Source: Rhodospirillaceae bacterium LM-1
GTDB lineage: Bacteria > Pseudomonadota > Alphaproteobacteria > Rhodospirillales > WMHbin7
NCBI GenBank assembly: GCA_902725215.1
Contig: CACUVI010000012.1
Coordinates: 194,501 to 258,500, forward strand
Direction of reading: 5' to 3'
Length of the DNA stretch: 64,000 nt
The position numbers were made by a program, and so were the translations under genes. Below are positions 33,233 to 42,071 of this stretch, one piece after another. Below the pieces are notes generated by a model that was not told the DNA's origin, ran no database searches, and saw only the letters and a program-made list of their open reading frames with translations. Numbering within the stretch: the first letter of the stretch is position 1; each line of letters begins with the position of its first letter.

Positions 33233-34204
33233 ATGCAAAAACCGCCCGAACCTTGCACCAGTGAACTTTTCGTCTACGCGCTTCGCCAAGCCACCGAAGC
33301 GGCGGCGCGCGCCGCCTATCATTGGATCGGGCGCGGCGACAAGGGACATGGCGACTTTGCCGCCATCCACGCCATGCGCGAGCGCCTCGATCAATTGCCA
33401 TTCGATGGGCGCGTGCTGATCGGCGAGGGTAGCGCCGACGAATTTCCCGAACTCTATACCGGCGAAAAACTGGGCGATCCGGCCAATCCGTTGAAGCTGG
33501 ACATTGCCGCCGATCCCATCGAGGGAACCAGTTATCTGGCCAAGGGCATGACCAACGCCATGGCCTGCATCGCCATGACGCCCAGAGGTGCCTTGTTCGA
33601 TCCCGGCCCCGCCTTCTACATGGAAAAATTCGCAGGTCCCGCCGCCGTCAAAGGCAAGATCGATCCCGCCATGCCGGTTGCGGAAAAATTGGCCGTGGTG
33701 GCCAGGGAAACCGGCAAGCAAGTCGATGACCTGACGGTCTATGTCCAGGAAAAGCCCAGGCACCGCGATCTGGTCGAGGCCATTCACAAGGCGGGCGCCA
33801 GAGTGGCCCTGTATCCGGCGGGTGACGTGGCGGGAGCTGTTCTGGCTGCCATCGCGGGATCGGAAATCGACGCGCTGATGGGAACCGGCGGCGTTCCCGA
33901 GGGCATGATCTCGGCTTGCGCCATCAAGGCGTTGGGCGGCGAATTCATGGCGAGAATCGATCCGCAGTTGGCCACCGAGCGACAAGCCGTGCTGGCGGCG
34001 GGTTTCAGTCTGGATCGCTGGTTCGCGCTGGACGATCTGGTGAAAAGCGATCTGGTGTATTTCTCGGCCACCGGCATCACCACCGGCCTGATGCTGGAAG
34101 GCGTCGAGCGGACCAAGGATCTTGAAAAAACTCAGACCATGCTGGTGGCGGGTCCTGGCGGCACGCGCCAGATTCTGACCACTTGGCACAAGCGGGAAGG
34201 ATAA
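33233..34204 (+). CDS. glpX: Class II fructose-1,6-bisphosphatase / sedoheptulose-bisphosphatase
   Basis: 323 residues from the ATG at 33233, with a perfect GGGAGGA ribosome-binding site. GlpX-type motifs: DGRVLIGEGSADEFPELYTGE, AADPIEGTSYLAKGMTNAM (metal and substrate site) and MGTGGVPEGMISACAIKALGGE. It dephosphorylates fructose-1,6-bisphosphate, and in autotrophs often sedoheptulose-1,7-bisphosphate too. First gene of a five-gene Calvin-cycle operon. Confidence 0.93.
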   Translation: MQKPPEPCTSELFVYALRQATEAAARAAYHWIGRGDKGHGDFAAIHAMRERLDQLPFDGRVLIGEGSADEFPELYTGEKLGDPANPLKLDIAADPIEGTSYLAKGMTNAMACIAMTPRGALFDPGPAFYMEKFAGPAAVKGKIDPAMPVAEKLAVVARETGKQVDDLTVYVQEKPRHRDLVEAIHKAGARVALYPAGDVAGAVLAAIAGSEIDALMGTGGVPEGMISACAIKALGGEFMARIDPQLATERQAVLAAGFSLDRWFALDDLVKSDLVYFSATGITTGLMLEGVERTKDLEKTQTMLVAGPGGTRQILTTWHKREG

Positions 34205-34209
34205 GCGCC

Positions 34210-35151
34210 ATGCCGGTCAGCCGCCTCGTACAACGTCCGATCATTCTTGGCATCGTGGGCGATTCCGCTTCGGGAAAGACCACGCTGTCCCAGGGCATCG
34301 CCGCCATTCTGGGGCCAGACCGCGTGGCCACCATCTGCACCGACGACTACCATCGATTCGAGCGCGCCGAGCGCGCCAAGAAGGGCGTGTCGGCCCTGGA
34401 CCCTTCGGCGAATTACGTCGATATCCTCGAGCAGCATATTCGTCTGCTGCGCGACAATCAGCCGATCTTGAAACCGGTCTACAATCATGACGGCGGCAAG
34501 CTGGAAAAGCCGGAATATATCGAACCCAAGCCCTACATCATCCTTGAGGGCCTGCTGGGCTACACGACCAGGGCCATGCGCGACGGCTACGACGTGAAAA
34601 TCTTCCTTGAACCCGAGGAAGCCCTGCGCATGAAGTGGAAGATTCAGCGCGATACCGTCAAGCGCGGCTATACGATCGAAGATGTTCTAATGTCCTTGGA
34701 AAAGCGCAAGAGCGACAGCCAGCAATTCATCGCGCCGCAGCGCACCTTCGCCGACATGGTGGTTAGCTTCTATCCGCCTGAAAGCAACGCCGAAGAGACG
34801 GGATCGAAGCTGAATGCGCGCCTGACGCTGCGCCCCACTTTGCCGCATCCCGATCTGTCGCCGGTGGTGGATATGGGCACCAAGAACGGGGTGCGCTTGG
34901 AACTGGCCCGCGACATCGACGGCAAGCCGGTCGATGTGCTGGAAATCGCGGGCGACATCGAAGAGCGCCGCTTCAAGGCGTTGGAAGAATTGCTGTGGAG
35001 CCTGATCCCCGAAGCCAGCCACATGCGCGGCAATCTGGGCCAGTTCATCGACGCCACCGACATCGCAAGGCAAAGCCATCCGTTGGCGCTGGTCCAGTTG
35101 CTGGTCGCCTATCATCTCGTCAAGGCCGCCATGGGCCATTACGCCATCTAA
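34210..35151 (+). CDS. prk: Phosphoribulokinase, cyanobacterial/plant-like class
   Basis: 313 residues from the ATG at 34210, five bases after glpX. Walker A GDSASGKTT, then TDDYHRFERAERAKKGVSAL, PSANYVD, KPVYNHDGGKL, IILEGLLGYTTRAMRD and KIQRDTVKRGYT. The DDYH...GVSALDP...N pattern is that of the plant/cyanobacterial PRK class, distinct from the octameric proteobacterial CbbP encoded at 40507. The P-loop cysteine (Cys16 in plants) is Ser here, while the second regulatory cysteine (TICTDDYH) is present, so the thioredoxin disulfide switch cannot form. A uridine-kinase-like activity is an alternative. Confidence 0.8.
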   Translation: MPVSRLVQRPIILGIVGDSASGKTTLSQGIAAILGPDRVATICTDDYHRFERAERAKKGVSALDPSANYVDILEQHIRLLRDNQPILKPVYNHDGGKLEKPEYIEPKPYIILEGLLGYTTRAMRDGYDVKIFLEPEEALRMKWKIQRDTVKRGYTIEDVLMSLEKRKSDSQQFIAPQRTFADMVVSFYPPESNAEETGSKLNARLTLRPTLPHPDLSPVVDMGTKNGVRLELARDIDGKPVDVLEIAGDIEERRFKALEELLWSLIPEASHMRGNLGQFIDATDIARQSHPLALVQLLVAYHLVKAAMGHYAI

Positions 35152-35164
35152 GGAGCATTGAAGT

Positions 35165-37153
35165 ATGTCCGGTACCGTTCAGCACAAGGACCTTGCCAAC
35201 GCCATCCGCTTTCTGGCCGCCGATGGCGTCGAGAAGGCCAAGTCGGGGCATCCCGGCATGCCGATGGGCATGGCCGATGTCGCAACGGTGCTGTTCACCC
35301 GCTTCTTGAAATATGACGCCGCCGATCCCGCTTGGCCCGACCGCGACCGTTTCGTGCTGTCGGCGGGCCATGGCTCGATGTTGGTCTACGCCTTGTTGCA
35401 TTTGACCGGCACGCCCGGCGTGACCCTGGACGAGATCAAGAATTTCCGCCAGCTTCATTCGAAGACGGCGGGCCATCCTGAATACGGCCATTGCCCGGGC
35501 GTTGAAACCACCACCGGCCCGCTGGGCCAAGGCTTGGCCAATGCGGTGGGCATGGCGATGGCCGAGCGCATGATGGCGGCCCGCTTCGGCAAGGATATTG
35601 TCGATCACCGCACCTATGTGATCGCGGGCGACGGCTGCCTGATGGAGGGATTAAGCCAGGAAGTCATCTCGATCGCCGGTCACCTGAAACTCTCTAAACT
35701 GACCGTGCTGTGGGACGACAATCATATCTGCATCGATGGCGATACGGCGCTCACCACATCCGACGATCAACTGGCGCGCTTCGCCGCTTCCGGCTGGGCG
35801 ACATGTCGCGTCGATGGCCACGATCCGGAAGCCATCGCCAAAGCGCTGGCGGCGTCGCAACATTCCGATCGCCCAACGCTGATCGCCTGCAAGACCGTGA
35901 TCGGCTTTGGCGCGCCCACCAAGGCGGGCACCGAGAAAACGCACGGCGCCCCCTTGGGCGCCGACGAGATTGCGGGCATGCGCGAAAAACTGGGCTGGGT
36001 GCATGCGCCCTTCGAGATTCCCGCCGACATCGCAGAAAGCTGGAGGGCGGCCGGGCGCAAGGGAAGCGAGGCGCGCGTCAATTGGGCCAAGCGCCACGCG
36101 GCGATGGAACCGTCCAAGAAGGGCGAGTTCGACCGCATGCTGAAAGGCGTTCTGCCCAAGGCGGCGGGCGAGGCGATTGCCGCCTTCAAGGCCAAGGCGA
36201 TTGCCGACAAGCCCAAGCTGGCGACCCGCAAGGCCAGCCAGGACGTGCTGGAGGTCCTGACCCCGGCAGTGCCGGAAATGATCGGCGGCTCAGCGGATCT
36301 GACGCATTCCAACCTGACCCACACCAAGGTGACGGCGCCGATCACGCCTAGCGATTTCTCGGGCCGCTACATTCACTATGGCATTCGCGAATTCGGCATG
36401 TCGGCCATCATGAACGGCATTGCGCTGCATGGCGGCTTCATTCCCTATGGCGGCACCTTCCTGGTGTTCTCGGATTACATGCGCAACGGCATGCGCATGT
36501 CGGCGCTGATGGGCCTGCGCGTGATCTATGTTCTGACCCATGATTCGATCGGTCTTGGCGAGGACGGTCCCACGCACCAGCCCATCGAGCATGTGGCCAG
36601 TTTGCGCGCCATTCCCAATCTGCTGGTCTTCCGGCCTGCCGATGTGGTGGAAACCGCAGAATGCTGGCAGATCGCCGTCGAGAACGTTTCCGGTCCTTCG
36701 GTCCTGGCGCTTTCGCGCCAGAATCTGCCCACGCTGCGCCAGGACGCAGGCGAGAACAAGTCGGCCAAGGGCGGCTATGTGCTGGCCGAAGCCGAGGGTG
36801 GCGCTAGGCAGGTGACCATTATTTCCACCGGCTCCGAGGTTGAAATCGCCATGAAGGCGCGCGATCTATTGGCCGCAGACGGCGTGCGGGCTGGCGTGGT
36901 TTCGATGCCGTCCTGGGAATTGTTCGACCGCCAGCCAAAGGCCTATAAGGATGGCGTTTTGGGCGCTCCGGGCCACCGGGTCGCCGTCGAGGCCCTGTCA
37001 ACCTTTGGATGGGAACGCTATGTCGGAACGTCCGACGCCATTGTGGGCATGACCGGCTTTGGGGCCTCGGCCCCGGCCGACAAGCTGTACCAGCATTTCG
37101 GCATCACCGCCGAAGCGGTGGCCGCCAAGGCCAAACTGTTTGCCAGTAAATAA
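35165..37153 (+). CDS. tkt: Transketolase
   Basis: 662 residues, standard length. N-terminal [20 protein letters not shown]-binding [15 protein letters not shown]...DDN, and the middle domain with [19 protein letters not shown] and [13 protein letters not shown]-type segment. It transfers two-carbon units in the regenerative phase of the Calvin cycle and in the pentose phosphate pathway. An AGGAG ribosome-binding site is present, 13 bases after prk. Confidence 0.97.
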   Translation: MSGTVQHKDLANAIRFLAADGVEKAKSGHPGMPMGMADVATVLFTRFLKYDAADPAWPDRDRFVLSAGHGSMLVYALLHLTGTPGVTLDEIKNFRQLHSKTAGHPEYGHCPGVETTTGPLGQGLANAVGMAMAERMMAARFGKDIVDHRTYVIAGDGCLMEGLSQEVISIAGHLKLSKLTVLWDDNHICIDGDTALTTSDDQLARFAASGWATCRVDGHDPEAIAKALAASQHSDRPTLIACKTVIGFGAPTKAGTEKTHGAPLGADEIAGMREKLGWVHAPFEIPADIAESWRAAGRKGSEARVNWAKRHAAMEPSKKGEFDRMLKGVLPKAAGEAIAAFKAKAIADKPKLATRKASQDVLEVLTPAVPEMIGGSADLTHSNLTHTKVTAPITPSDFSGRYIHYGIREFGMSAIMNGIALHGGFIPYGGTFLVFSDYMRNGMRMSALMGLRVIYVLTHDSIGLGEDGPTHQPIEHVASLRAIPNLLVFRPADVVETAECWQIAVENVSGPSVLALSRQNLPTLRQDAGENKSAKGGYVLAEAEGGARQVTIISTGSEVEIAMKARDLLAADGVRAGVVSMPSWELFDRQPKAYKDGVLGAPGHRVAVEALSTFGWERYVGTSDAIVGMTGFGASAPADKLYQHFGITAEAVAAKAKLFASK

Positions 37154-37195
37154 AAAAACACGCACCGGACCAGACACTCAACAAGGAACGATCAC

Positions 37196-38260
37196 ATGGC
37201 TCTCATTTCACTGCGTCAGTTGCTGGATCACGCCGCCGAGCATGGTTACGGCGTGCCTGCCTTCAACATCAACAATATGGAGCAGTTGCTGGCCATCATG
37301 GCCGCCGCCAAGAAGACCGATTCGCCGGTCATCTTGCAGGCCAGCCGGGGTGCCCGCCAGTACGCCAACGACATCGTGCTCAAGCATCTGATCCTGGGCG
37401 CCATCGAATTGTATCCGGAAATTCCCGTCTGCATGCATCAGGACCATGGCAATTCGCCCGCCACCTGCATGTCGGCGGTGATGAGCGGATTTTCATCGGT
37501 GATGATGGACGGCAGCTTGAAGGCCGACGGCAAAACGGTGGCCGATTACGACTTCAACGTCGATGTCACCCGCCAAGTCTCGGAAATGTCGCACATGGTC
37601 GGCGTTTCGGTGGAAGGCGAGCTGGGCGTGCTGGGGTCGCTGGAATCGGGCGAGGGCGAGAAGGAAGACGGCCACGGCGCCGAAGGCGTGATCAGCAAGG
37701 ACAAGCTGGTCACCGACCCCGTGCAGGCGGTGGATTTCGTCAAGAAGACCAAGGTGGACGCGCTGGCGATCGCCATGGGCACCTCGCACGGCGCCTACAA
37801 ATTCAAGCAAAAGCCCACCGGCGACGTGCTGGTCATGAGCGTGGTCAAGGAAATCCACAAGAAGCTGCCCAATCTGCATCTGGTGATGCATGGCTCAAGC
37901 TCGGTGCCGCAGGATCTGCAAGACATCATCAACAAGTATGGCGGCACGATGCCGCAGACCTTCGGCGTGCCTATCGAGGAAATCATCGAAGGCATCAAGC
38001 ACGGCGTGCGCAAGGTCAATATCGACACCGATTGCCGCATGGCGATCACCGGTCAGATCCGCAAGGTGTTCGTGGAAGACCCCAAGGTGTTCGACCCGCG
38101 CACCTATCTGAAGCCCGCCATGGCCGCCATGCAGAAGTTGTGCGAAGAGCGTTATCAGCAATTCGGCACGGCAGGCAACGCCTCCAAGATCAAGCCCATT
38201 CCGTTGGCCGAAATGGCCAAGCGCTATGCGGATGGCAGCCTGGACCCCAAGTTCGGGTAA
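37196..38260 (+). CDS. fba: Class II fructose-bisphosphate aldolase
   Basis: 354 residues of the CbbA/Fba class II type. [20 protein letters not shown] at the start, zinc-binding [11 protein letters not shown], then [33 protein letters not shown] and [12 protein letters not shown], with [12 protein letters not shown] in the C-terminal part. It makes fructose-1,6-bisphosphate and sedoheptulose-1,7-bisphosphate. Located in the operon between transketolase and ribulose-phosphate epimerase. Confidence 0.96.
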   Translation: MALISLRQLLDHAAEHGYGVPAFNINNMEQLLAIMAAAKKTDSPVILQASRGARQYANDIVLKHLILGAIELYPEIPVCMHQDHGNSPATCMSAVMSGFSSVMMDGSLKADGKTVADYDFNVDVTRQVSEMSHMVGVSVEGELGVLGSLESGEGEKEDGHGAEGVISKDKLVTDPVQAVDFVKKTKVDALAIAMGTSHGAYKFKQKPTGDVLVMSVVKEIHKKLPNLHLVMHGSSSVPQDLQDIINKYGGTMPQTFGVPIEEIIEGIKHGVRKVNIDTDCRMAITGQIRKVFVEDPKVFDPRTYLKPAMAAMQKLCEERYQQFGTAGNASKIKPIPLAEMAKRYADGSLDPKFG

Positions 38261-38287
38261 GCGATGGAAAGCCTAGGGAGACAGAGC

Positions 38288-38941
38288 ATGCCTGCCGTCA
38301 AGATTGCGCCGTCGATTCTATCCGCCGATTTCGCCAAGCTGGGCGAGGAGGTGCGCGCCATCGACGCGGCAGGCTGCGACTGGGTGCATGTGGATGTGAT
38401 GGACGGACATTTCGTTCCCAACATCACCATCGGCCCTTTGGTGGTGGCGGCCTTGCGGCCGCACACCGCCAAGGTGATGGATGTGCATCTGATGATCGAG
38501 CCTGTCGATCCCTATGTCGAGGCCTTCGCCAAGGCGGGATCGGATTATATTACCGTGCATGCCGAGGCAGGCAGTCATCTGGACCGCACGCTGCAGCTGG
38601 TGCGCAGTTTCGGCAAAAAGGCGGGCGTTTCCCTGAATCCGGCCACGCCGGAAAGCCTGATCGACTATGTGTTGGACAAGATCGATTTGGTGCTGGTGAT
38701 GAGCGTCAATCCCGGCTTCGGCGGCCAGAGTTTCATCGAAAGCCAAGTCGAGAAGATCGCCCGCATCAAGAAAATGATCGGCAACCGCCCCATTGAGATC
38801 GAAGTGGATGGCGGCATCACCCCCGCCACCGCGCCTAGGGTGGTGGCCGCTGGCGCCGATGTGCTGGTGGCCGGTTCGGCGGTGTTCAAGACGCCCGACT
38901 ACAAAGCCAATATGGACGCCATCCGCAAGGCTTGCGGGTAG
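38288..38941 (+). CDS. rpe: Ribulose-phosphate 3-epimerase
   Basis: 217 residues from the ATG at 38288 (AGGGAGA ribosome-binding site). [37 protein letters not shown] with catalytic Asp and metal ligands, [27 protein letters not shown] and EVDGGITP are all intact. It interconverts ribulose- and xylulose-5-phosphate. Last gene of the glpX operon. Confidence 0.97.
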   Translation: MPAVKIAPSILSADFAKLGEEVRAIDAAGCDWVHVDVMDGHFVPNITIGPLVVAALRPHTAKVMDVHLMIEPVDPYVEAFAKAGSDYITVHAEAGSHLDRTLQLVRSFGKKAGVSLNPATPESLIDYVLDKIDLVLVMSVNPGFGGQSFIESQVEKIARIKKMIGNRPIEIEVDGGITPATAPRVVAAGADVLVAGSAVFKTPDYKANMDAIRKACG

Positions 38942-38991
38942 GCATCGCCTTTGTATTTGTGGCCCACCCATTTCTCCCACTTAAGAGTTGA

Positions 38992-39046
38992 GGTGGTCCT
39001 ACCCACAAGAGTTTGTAGCCACCCCTATTGGTGTGTTTTCCTACAC
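38992..39046. promoter_or_regulatory. Cluster of inverted repeats upstream of cbbM
   Basis: In 38942-39124, three short inverted repeats follow each other: GTGG-TCCTAC-CCAC (38993-39006), CACC-CCTATT-GGTG (39020-39033) and GTGT-GTTTTCCT-ACAC (39031-39046). The first contains CCTACCC as at the glpX and LuxR-type promoters. The arrangement looks like multiple operator half-sites for a Calvin-cycle regulator. No typical T-N11-A CbbR site was identified with confidence. Confidence 0.4.
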
Positions 39047-39124
39047 TTTCCCTTGCGGCAAGATGCAACACAAGAACAACGAATCTAGGGAAGATGCGTC
39101 GCTAACCCTTCGCCGAGGACTCCC

Positions 39125-40507
39125 ATGGACCAGTCAAGTCGTTATGCCAATCTGAAACTGTCGGAGGCCGACCTGATCAAGGGCGGCCGGCACGTTTTGT
39201 GCGCCTATCGCATGAAGCCCAAGGGCAACGAGGACTATCTGGCCGCCGCTGCGCATTTCGCCGCCGAATCCTCCACCGGCACCAATGTCGAAGTTTGCAC
39301 GACCGACGACTTCACGCGGGGCGTCGATGCGCTGGTCTACGAGATCGATCCCGCCAACGAATTGATGAAGATCGCCTATCCCGTCGACCTGTTTGATCGC
39401 AACATCATTGACGGGCGCGCGATGCTGGTGTCGTTCTTGACGCTGACCATCGGCAACAATCAGGGCATGGGCGACATTGAATACGCCAAGATGCAAGATT
39501 TCTACGTGCCGCCCGCCTATCTGCAACTGTTTGATGGGCCTTCCGTCAACATCACCGAGATGTGGCGCGTGCTGGGCCGTCCGCAGAGCAATGGCGGCAT
39601 GGTGGTGGGCACCATCATCAAGCCCAAGCTGGGCCTGCGTCCCGAACCCTTCGCCAAGGCCTGCTATGATTTCTGGCTGGGCGGCGATTTCATCAAGAAC
39701 GACGAGCCGCAAGGCAATCAGGTTTTCGCGCCCTTGAAGGAAACCATCCGGCTGGTGGCCGATTCCATGAAGCGCGCCCAAGACAAGACCGGCCAGCCAA
39801 AATTGTTCTCGGCCAACATCACCGCCGACGACCCTGCCGAGATGCTGGCGCGCGGCCATTACATCCTGGAAACTTTCGGCCCCAACGCCAGCCATGTCGC
39901 CTTTCTGGTCGATGGCTTCGTGGGCGGCCCGACGTCTGTTACGCTGGCTAGGCGCAATTTCCCCAGCCAGTTCCTGCATTATCACCGCGCCGGTCACGGC
40001 ATGGTGACCAGCAACCAGTCCAAGCGTGGCTACAATGTGCTGGTGCATATGAAGATGGCCCGCCTGCAAGGCGCTTCGGGCATCCATACCGGCACCATGG
40101 GCTATGGCAAGATGGAGGGCGACCCGTCCGACAAGATCGTCGCCTATATGCTGGAAAAGGACGTTGCCGACGGACTTTACTATCGTCAGGACTGGCAGGG
40201 TATGAAGGCTTGCACGCCCATCATCTCGGGCGGCATGAACGCGCTGCGTTTGCCCGGCTTTTTCGACAATCTGGGCCATACCAACATCATCCAGACGTCG
40301 GGTGGCGGCGCTTTCGGCCATAAGGACGGCGCCATTGCGGGTGCGCTTTCGCTCAGGCAGGCTCACGACGCTTGGCTGGCTGGCGTCAATTTGGTCGATT
40401 ACGCCAGGGATCATGCCGAGCTGCGCGGCGCTTTTGAAAGTTTCGCCAATGATGCCGACCGGCTGTATCCCGGCTGGCGCGAGCTTTTGAAGGTGAAAGC
40501 AGCCTGA
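39125..40507 (+). CDS. cbbM: Form II ribulose-bisphosphate carboxylase/oxygenase
   Basis: 460 residues, the normal form II length. Catalytic Lys166 in [12 protein letters not shown], carbamylated Lys191 with Asp193/Glu194 in [14 protein letters not shown], loop 6 in [14 protein letters not shown] and [10 protein letters not shown] near the C-terminus; numbering coincides with Rhodospirillum rubrum RuBisCO. Form II enzymes suit high CO2/low O2, which agrees with the microaerobic genes in this window. It is coupled to cbbP by a one-base overlap. No cbbQ/cbbO activase is seen. Confidence 0.98.
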   Translation: MDQSSRYANLKLSEADLIKGGRHVLCAYRMKPKGNEDYLAAAAHFAAESSTGTNVEVCTTDDFTRGVDALVYEIDPANELMKIAYPVDLFDRNIIDGRAMLVSFLTLTIGNNQGMGDIEYAKMQDFYVPPAYLQLFDGPSVNITEMWRVLGRPQSNGGMVVGTIIKPKLGLRPEPFAKACYDFWLGGDFIKNDEPQGNQVFAPLKETIRLVADSMKRAQDKTGQPKLFSANITADDPAEMLARGHYILETFGPNASHVAFLVDGFVGGPTSVTLARRNFPSQFLHYHRAGHGMVTSNQSKRGYNVLVHMKMARLQGASGIHTGTMGYGKMEGDPSDKIVAYMLEKDVADGLYYRQDWQGMKACTPIISGGMNALRLPGFFDNLGHTNIIQTSGGGAFGHKDGAIAGALSLRQAHDAWLAGVNLVDYARDHAELRGAFESFANDADRLYPGWRELLKVKAA

Positions 40508-41400
40508 TGTCGCGAAAGCATCCCGTCATCGCCGTTACAGGCTCGTCAGGCGCCGGGACCAGCATGGTCAAGGACGCCTTCGAGCATATTTTTCGCCGTG
40601 ACAGCATCAAGCCCGCGGTGATCGAGGGTGACAGCTATCACCGCTATACGCGCCAGGAAATGAAAGAGGCAATGGCGGATGCCGCCCTTAAGGGCAACAA
40701 CAATTTCAGCCATTTCGGCCCGGAAGCCAACCTGTTCGAGGAACTTGAGGAATGCTTCAGCTCCTATGGAGAAACGGGAGCCGGACGTCGGCGCTTCTAT
40801 GTCCATAACGAGGAAGATGCCGAAACCTTCAAACATTACGGCGTTCAAGCGGGCGAGTTCACGCCCTGGGAACCGCTGCCCGCCAACACCGATCTCTTGT
40901 TCTACGAAGGGCTGCATGGTTGCGTCTGCACCAGCCTGATCAATGTGGCGCAGTTTGCCGATCTGAAAATTGGCGTGGTGCCGGTGATCAATCTGGAATG
41001 GATTCAAAAAATCCATCGCGACACGCAAACCAGGGGCTATTCCGAAAAGGAAGTCATGGCCACCATTCTGCGCCGCATGAACGATTACGTTCACTATATC
41101 GTGCCGCAGTTCAAGCTGACCGACATCAACTTCCAGCGGGTGCCCGTGGTCGACACCTCCGACCCCATCATCGCGCGCGACATTCCCACCTTGGATGAAA
41201 GCCTGGTGGTGATCCGTTTCAAGAAGCCCGACCGTTTTCGGATCGACTTCCCTTACCTGTTGCAGATGATCAAGGATTCATGGATGAGCCGCAGGAACAC
41301 CATCGTGGTGCCCGGCGGCAAAATGGGATTGGCGATCGAATTGATCATGACGCCAATTCTGCGTCGGATTATGGAGGACCGGCGCAGCCTGATGGCCTGA
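40507..41400 (+). CDS. cbbP: Phosphoribulokinase, proteobacterial CbbP class
   Basis: 297 residues. Walker A GSSGAGTSMVKD, EGDSYHRYTRQEM, FSHFGPEANLFEEL, HNEEDAETF, FYEGLHG and YVHYIVPQFKLTDINFQ are the motifs of the octameric, NADH-activated proteobacterial phosphoribulokinase. Together with cbbM it forms the minimal CO2-fixing pair, and the start shares one base with the cbbM stop. A second, unrelated-class phosphoribulokinase is encoded at 34210. Confidence 0.97.
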   Translation: MSRKHPVIAVTGSSGAGTSMVKDAFEHIFRRDSIKPAVIEGDSYHRYTRQEMKEAMADAALKGNNNFSHFGPEANLFEELEECFSSYGETGAGRRRFYVHNEEDAETFKHYGVQAGEFTPWEPLPANTDLLFYEGLHGCVCTSLINVAQFADLKIGVVPVINLEWIQKIHRDTQTRGYSEKEVMATILRRMNDYVHYIVPQFKLTDINFQRVPVVDTSDPIIARDIPTLDESLVVIRFKKPDRFRIDFPYLLQMIKDSWMSRRNTIVVPGGKMGLAIELIMTPILRRIMEDRRSLMA

Positions 41401-41464
41401 TCGGGTCGGGCGGACTTGCCCGATAAGCCATTTGGAATTTTTCCTCCATCCTGGTGCGTCACTT

Positions 41465-41497
41465 GGGCTGGGCCTTCGGGTCCAGCCCCTTTTTTTT
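41465..41497 (+). terminator. Terminator of the cbbM-cbbP operon
   Basis: GGGCTGG / CCAGCCC stem with a GCCTTCGGGT loop followed by eight T residues (41490-41497), 64 bp after cbbP. Confidence 0.88.
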
Positions 41498-41506
41498 GTC
41501 GCCGAC

Positions 41507-41521
41507 ACCAAGTATCTTGGT
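41507..41521. promoter_or_regulatory. Palindrome upstream of nikR (possible operator)
   Basis: ACCAAGTATCTTGGT is a perfect 6-3-6 palindrome 32 bp before the nikR start. Placement suggests autoregulation or control by another factor. It does not match the GTATGA-type NikR half-site. Confidence 0.4.
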
Positions 41522-41553
41522 TTGCCGCCTGGGAAATTCAAGGGAGCCTCCCC

Positions 41554-42069
41554 ATGGACCGATTTACCGTATCGCTGGAAGAAGAGCTGTTGGAGCGTTT
41601 CGACGCCTTCATTCAGCGAAAGGGGTACCAGAATCGGTCGGAAGCGGTGCGCGACATCCTCAGGGACACGTTGGAGACCGAGCGTTTGAAGGCCTCCAAG
41701 CCCGAGGGGCATTGTATCGCCAGCCTATCTTACATCTACAATCATCATGAGCGGGAACTGGCCAGGCGTTTGACCCAGGCGCAACATGCGCATCATGATT
41801 TGACGCTGTCCACGTTGCATGTCCATCTTGATCACGAAAATTGCATGGAAGTCACGGTGCTGCGCGGCCCCACCGCCGACGTCAAGCGCTTCGCCGATGA
41901 AATCTGCGCCGAAACCGGTGTGCGCCACGGCAAGTTGAACGCCGTGCCGGTCAGCATCGAACAGACCCACAGCCATCACGGCCAAGGCGAGAAGGGCCAT
42001 CATGCCCATGCCCACGATCATGCGCACAGCCATGCCCATCAGCATGTGCACAGCGTTCCGAAAAGTTGA
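41554..42069 (+). CDS. nikR: Nickel-responsive regulator NikR with His-rich C-terminal tail
   Basis: 171 residues from the ATG at 41554 (AGGGAG ribosome-binding site). Ribbon-helix-helix N-terminus (RFTVSLEEELLERFDAFIQR, RSEAVRDILRDTL), then an ACT-type domain with the nickel ligands H78, H89, H91 and C97 (LHVHLDHENC), corresponding to H76/H87/H89/C95 of E. coli. A tail of about 30 residues after residue 140 holds over ten histidines (HHAHAHDHAHSHAHQHVH), which typical NikR lacks. The tail probably binds or buffers Ni2+. Nickel transport genes lie 2.9 kb downstream. Confidence 0.93.
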   Translation: MDRFTVSLEEELLERFDAFIQRKGYQNRSEAVRDILRDTLETERLKASKPEGHCIASLSYIYNHHERELARRLTQAQHAHHDLTLSTLHVHLDHENCMEVTVLRGPTADVKRFADEICAETGVRHGKLNAVPVSIEQTHSHHGQGEKGHHAHAHDHAHSHAHQHVHSVPKS

Positions 42070-42071
42070 GG

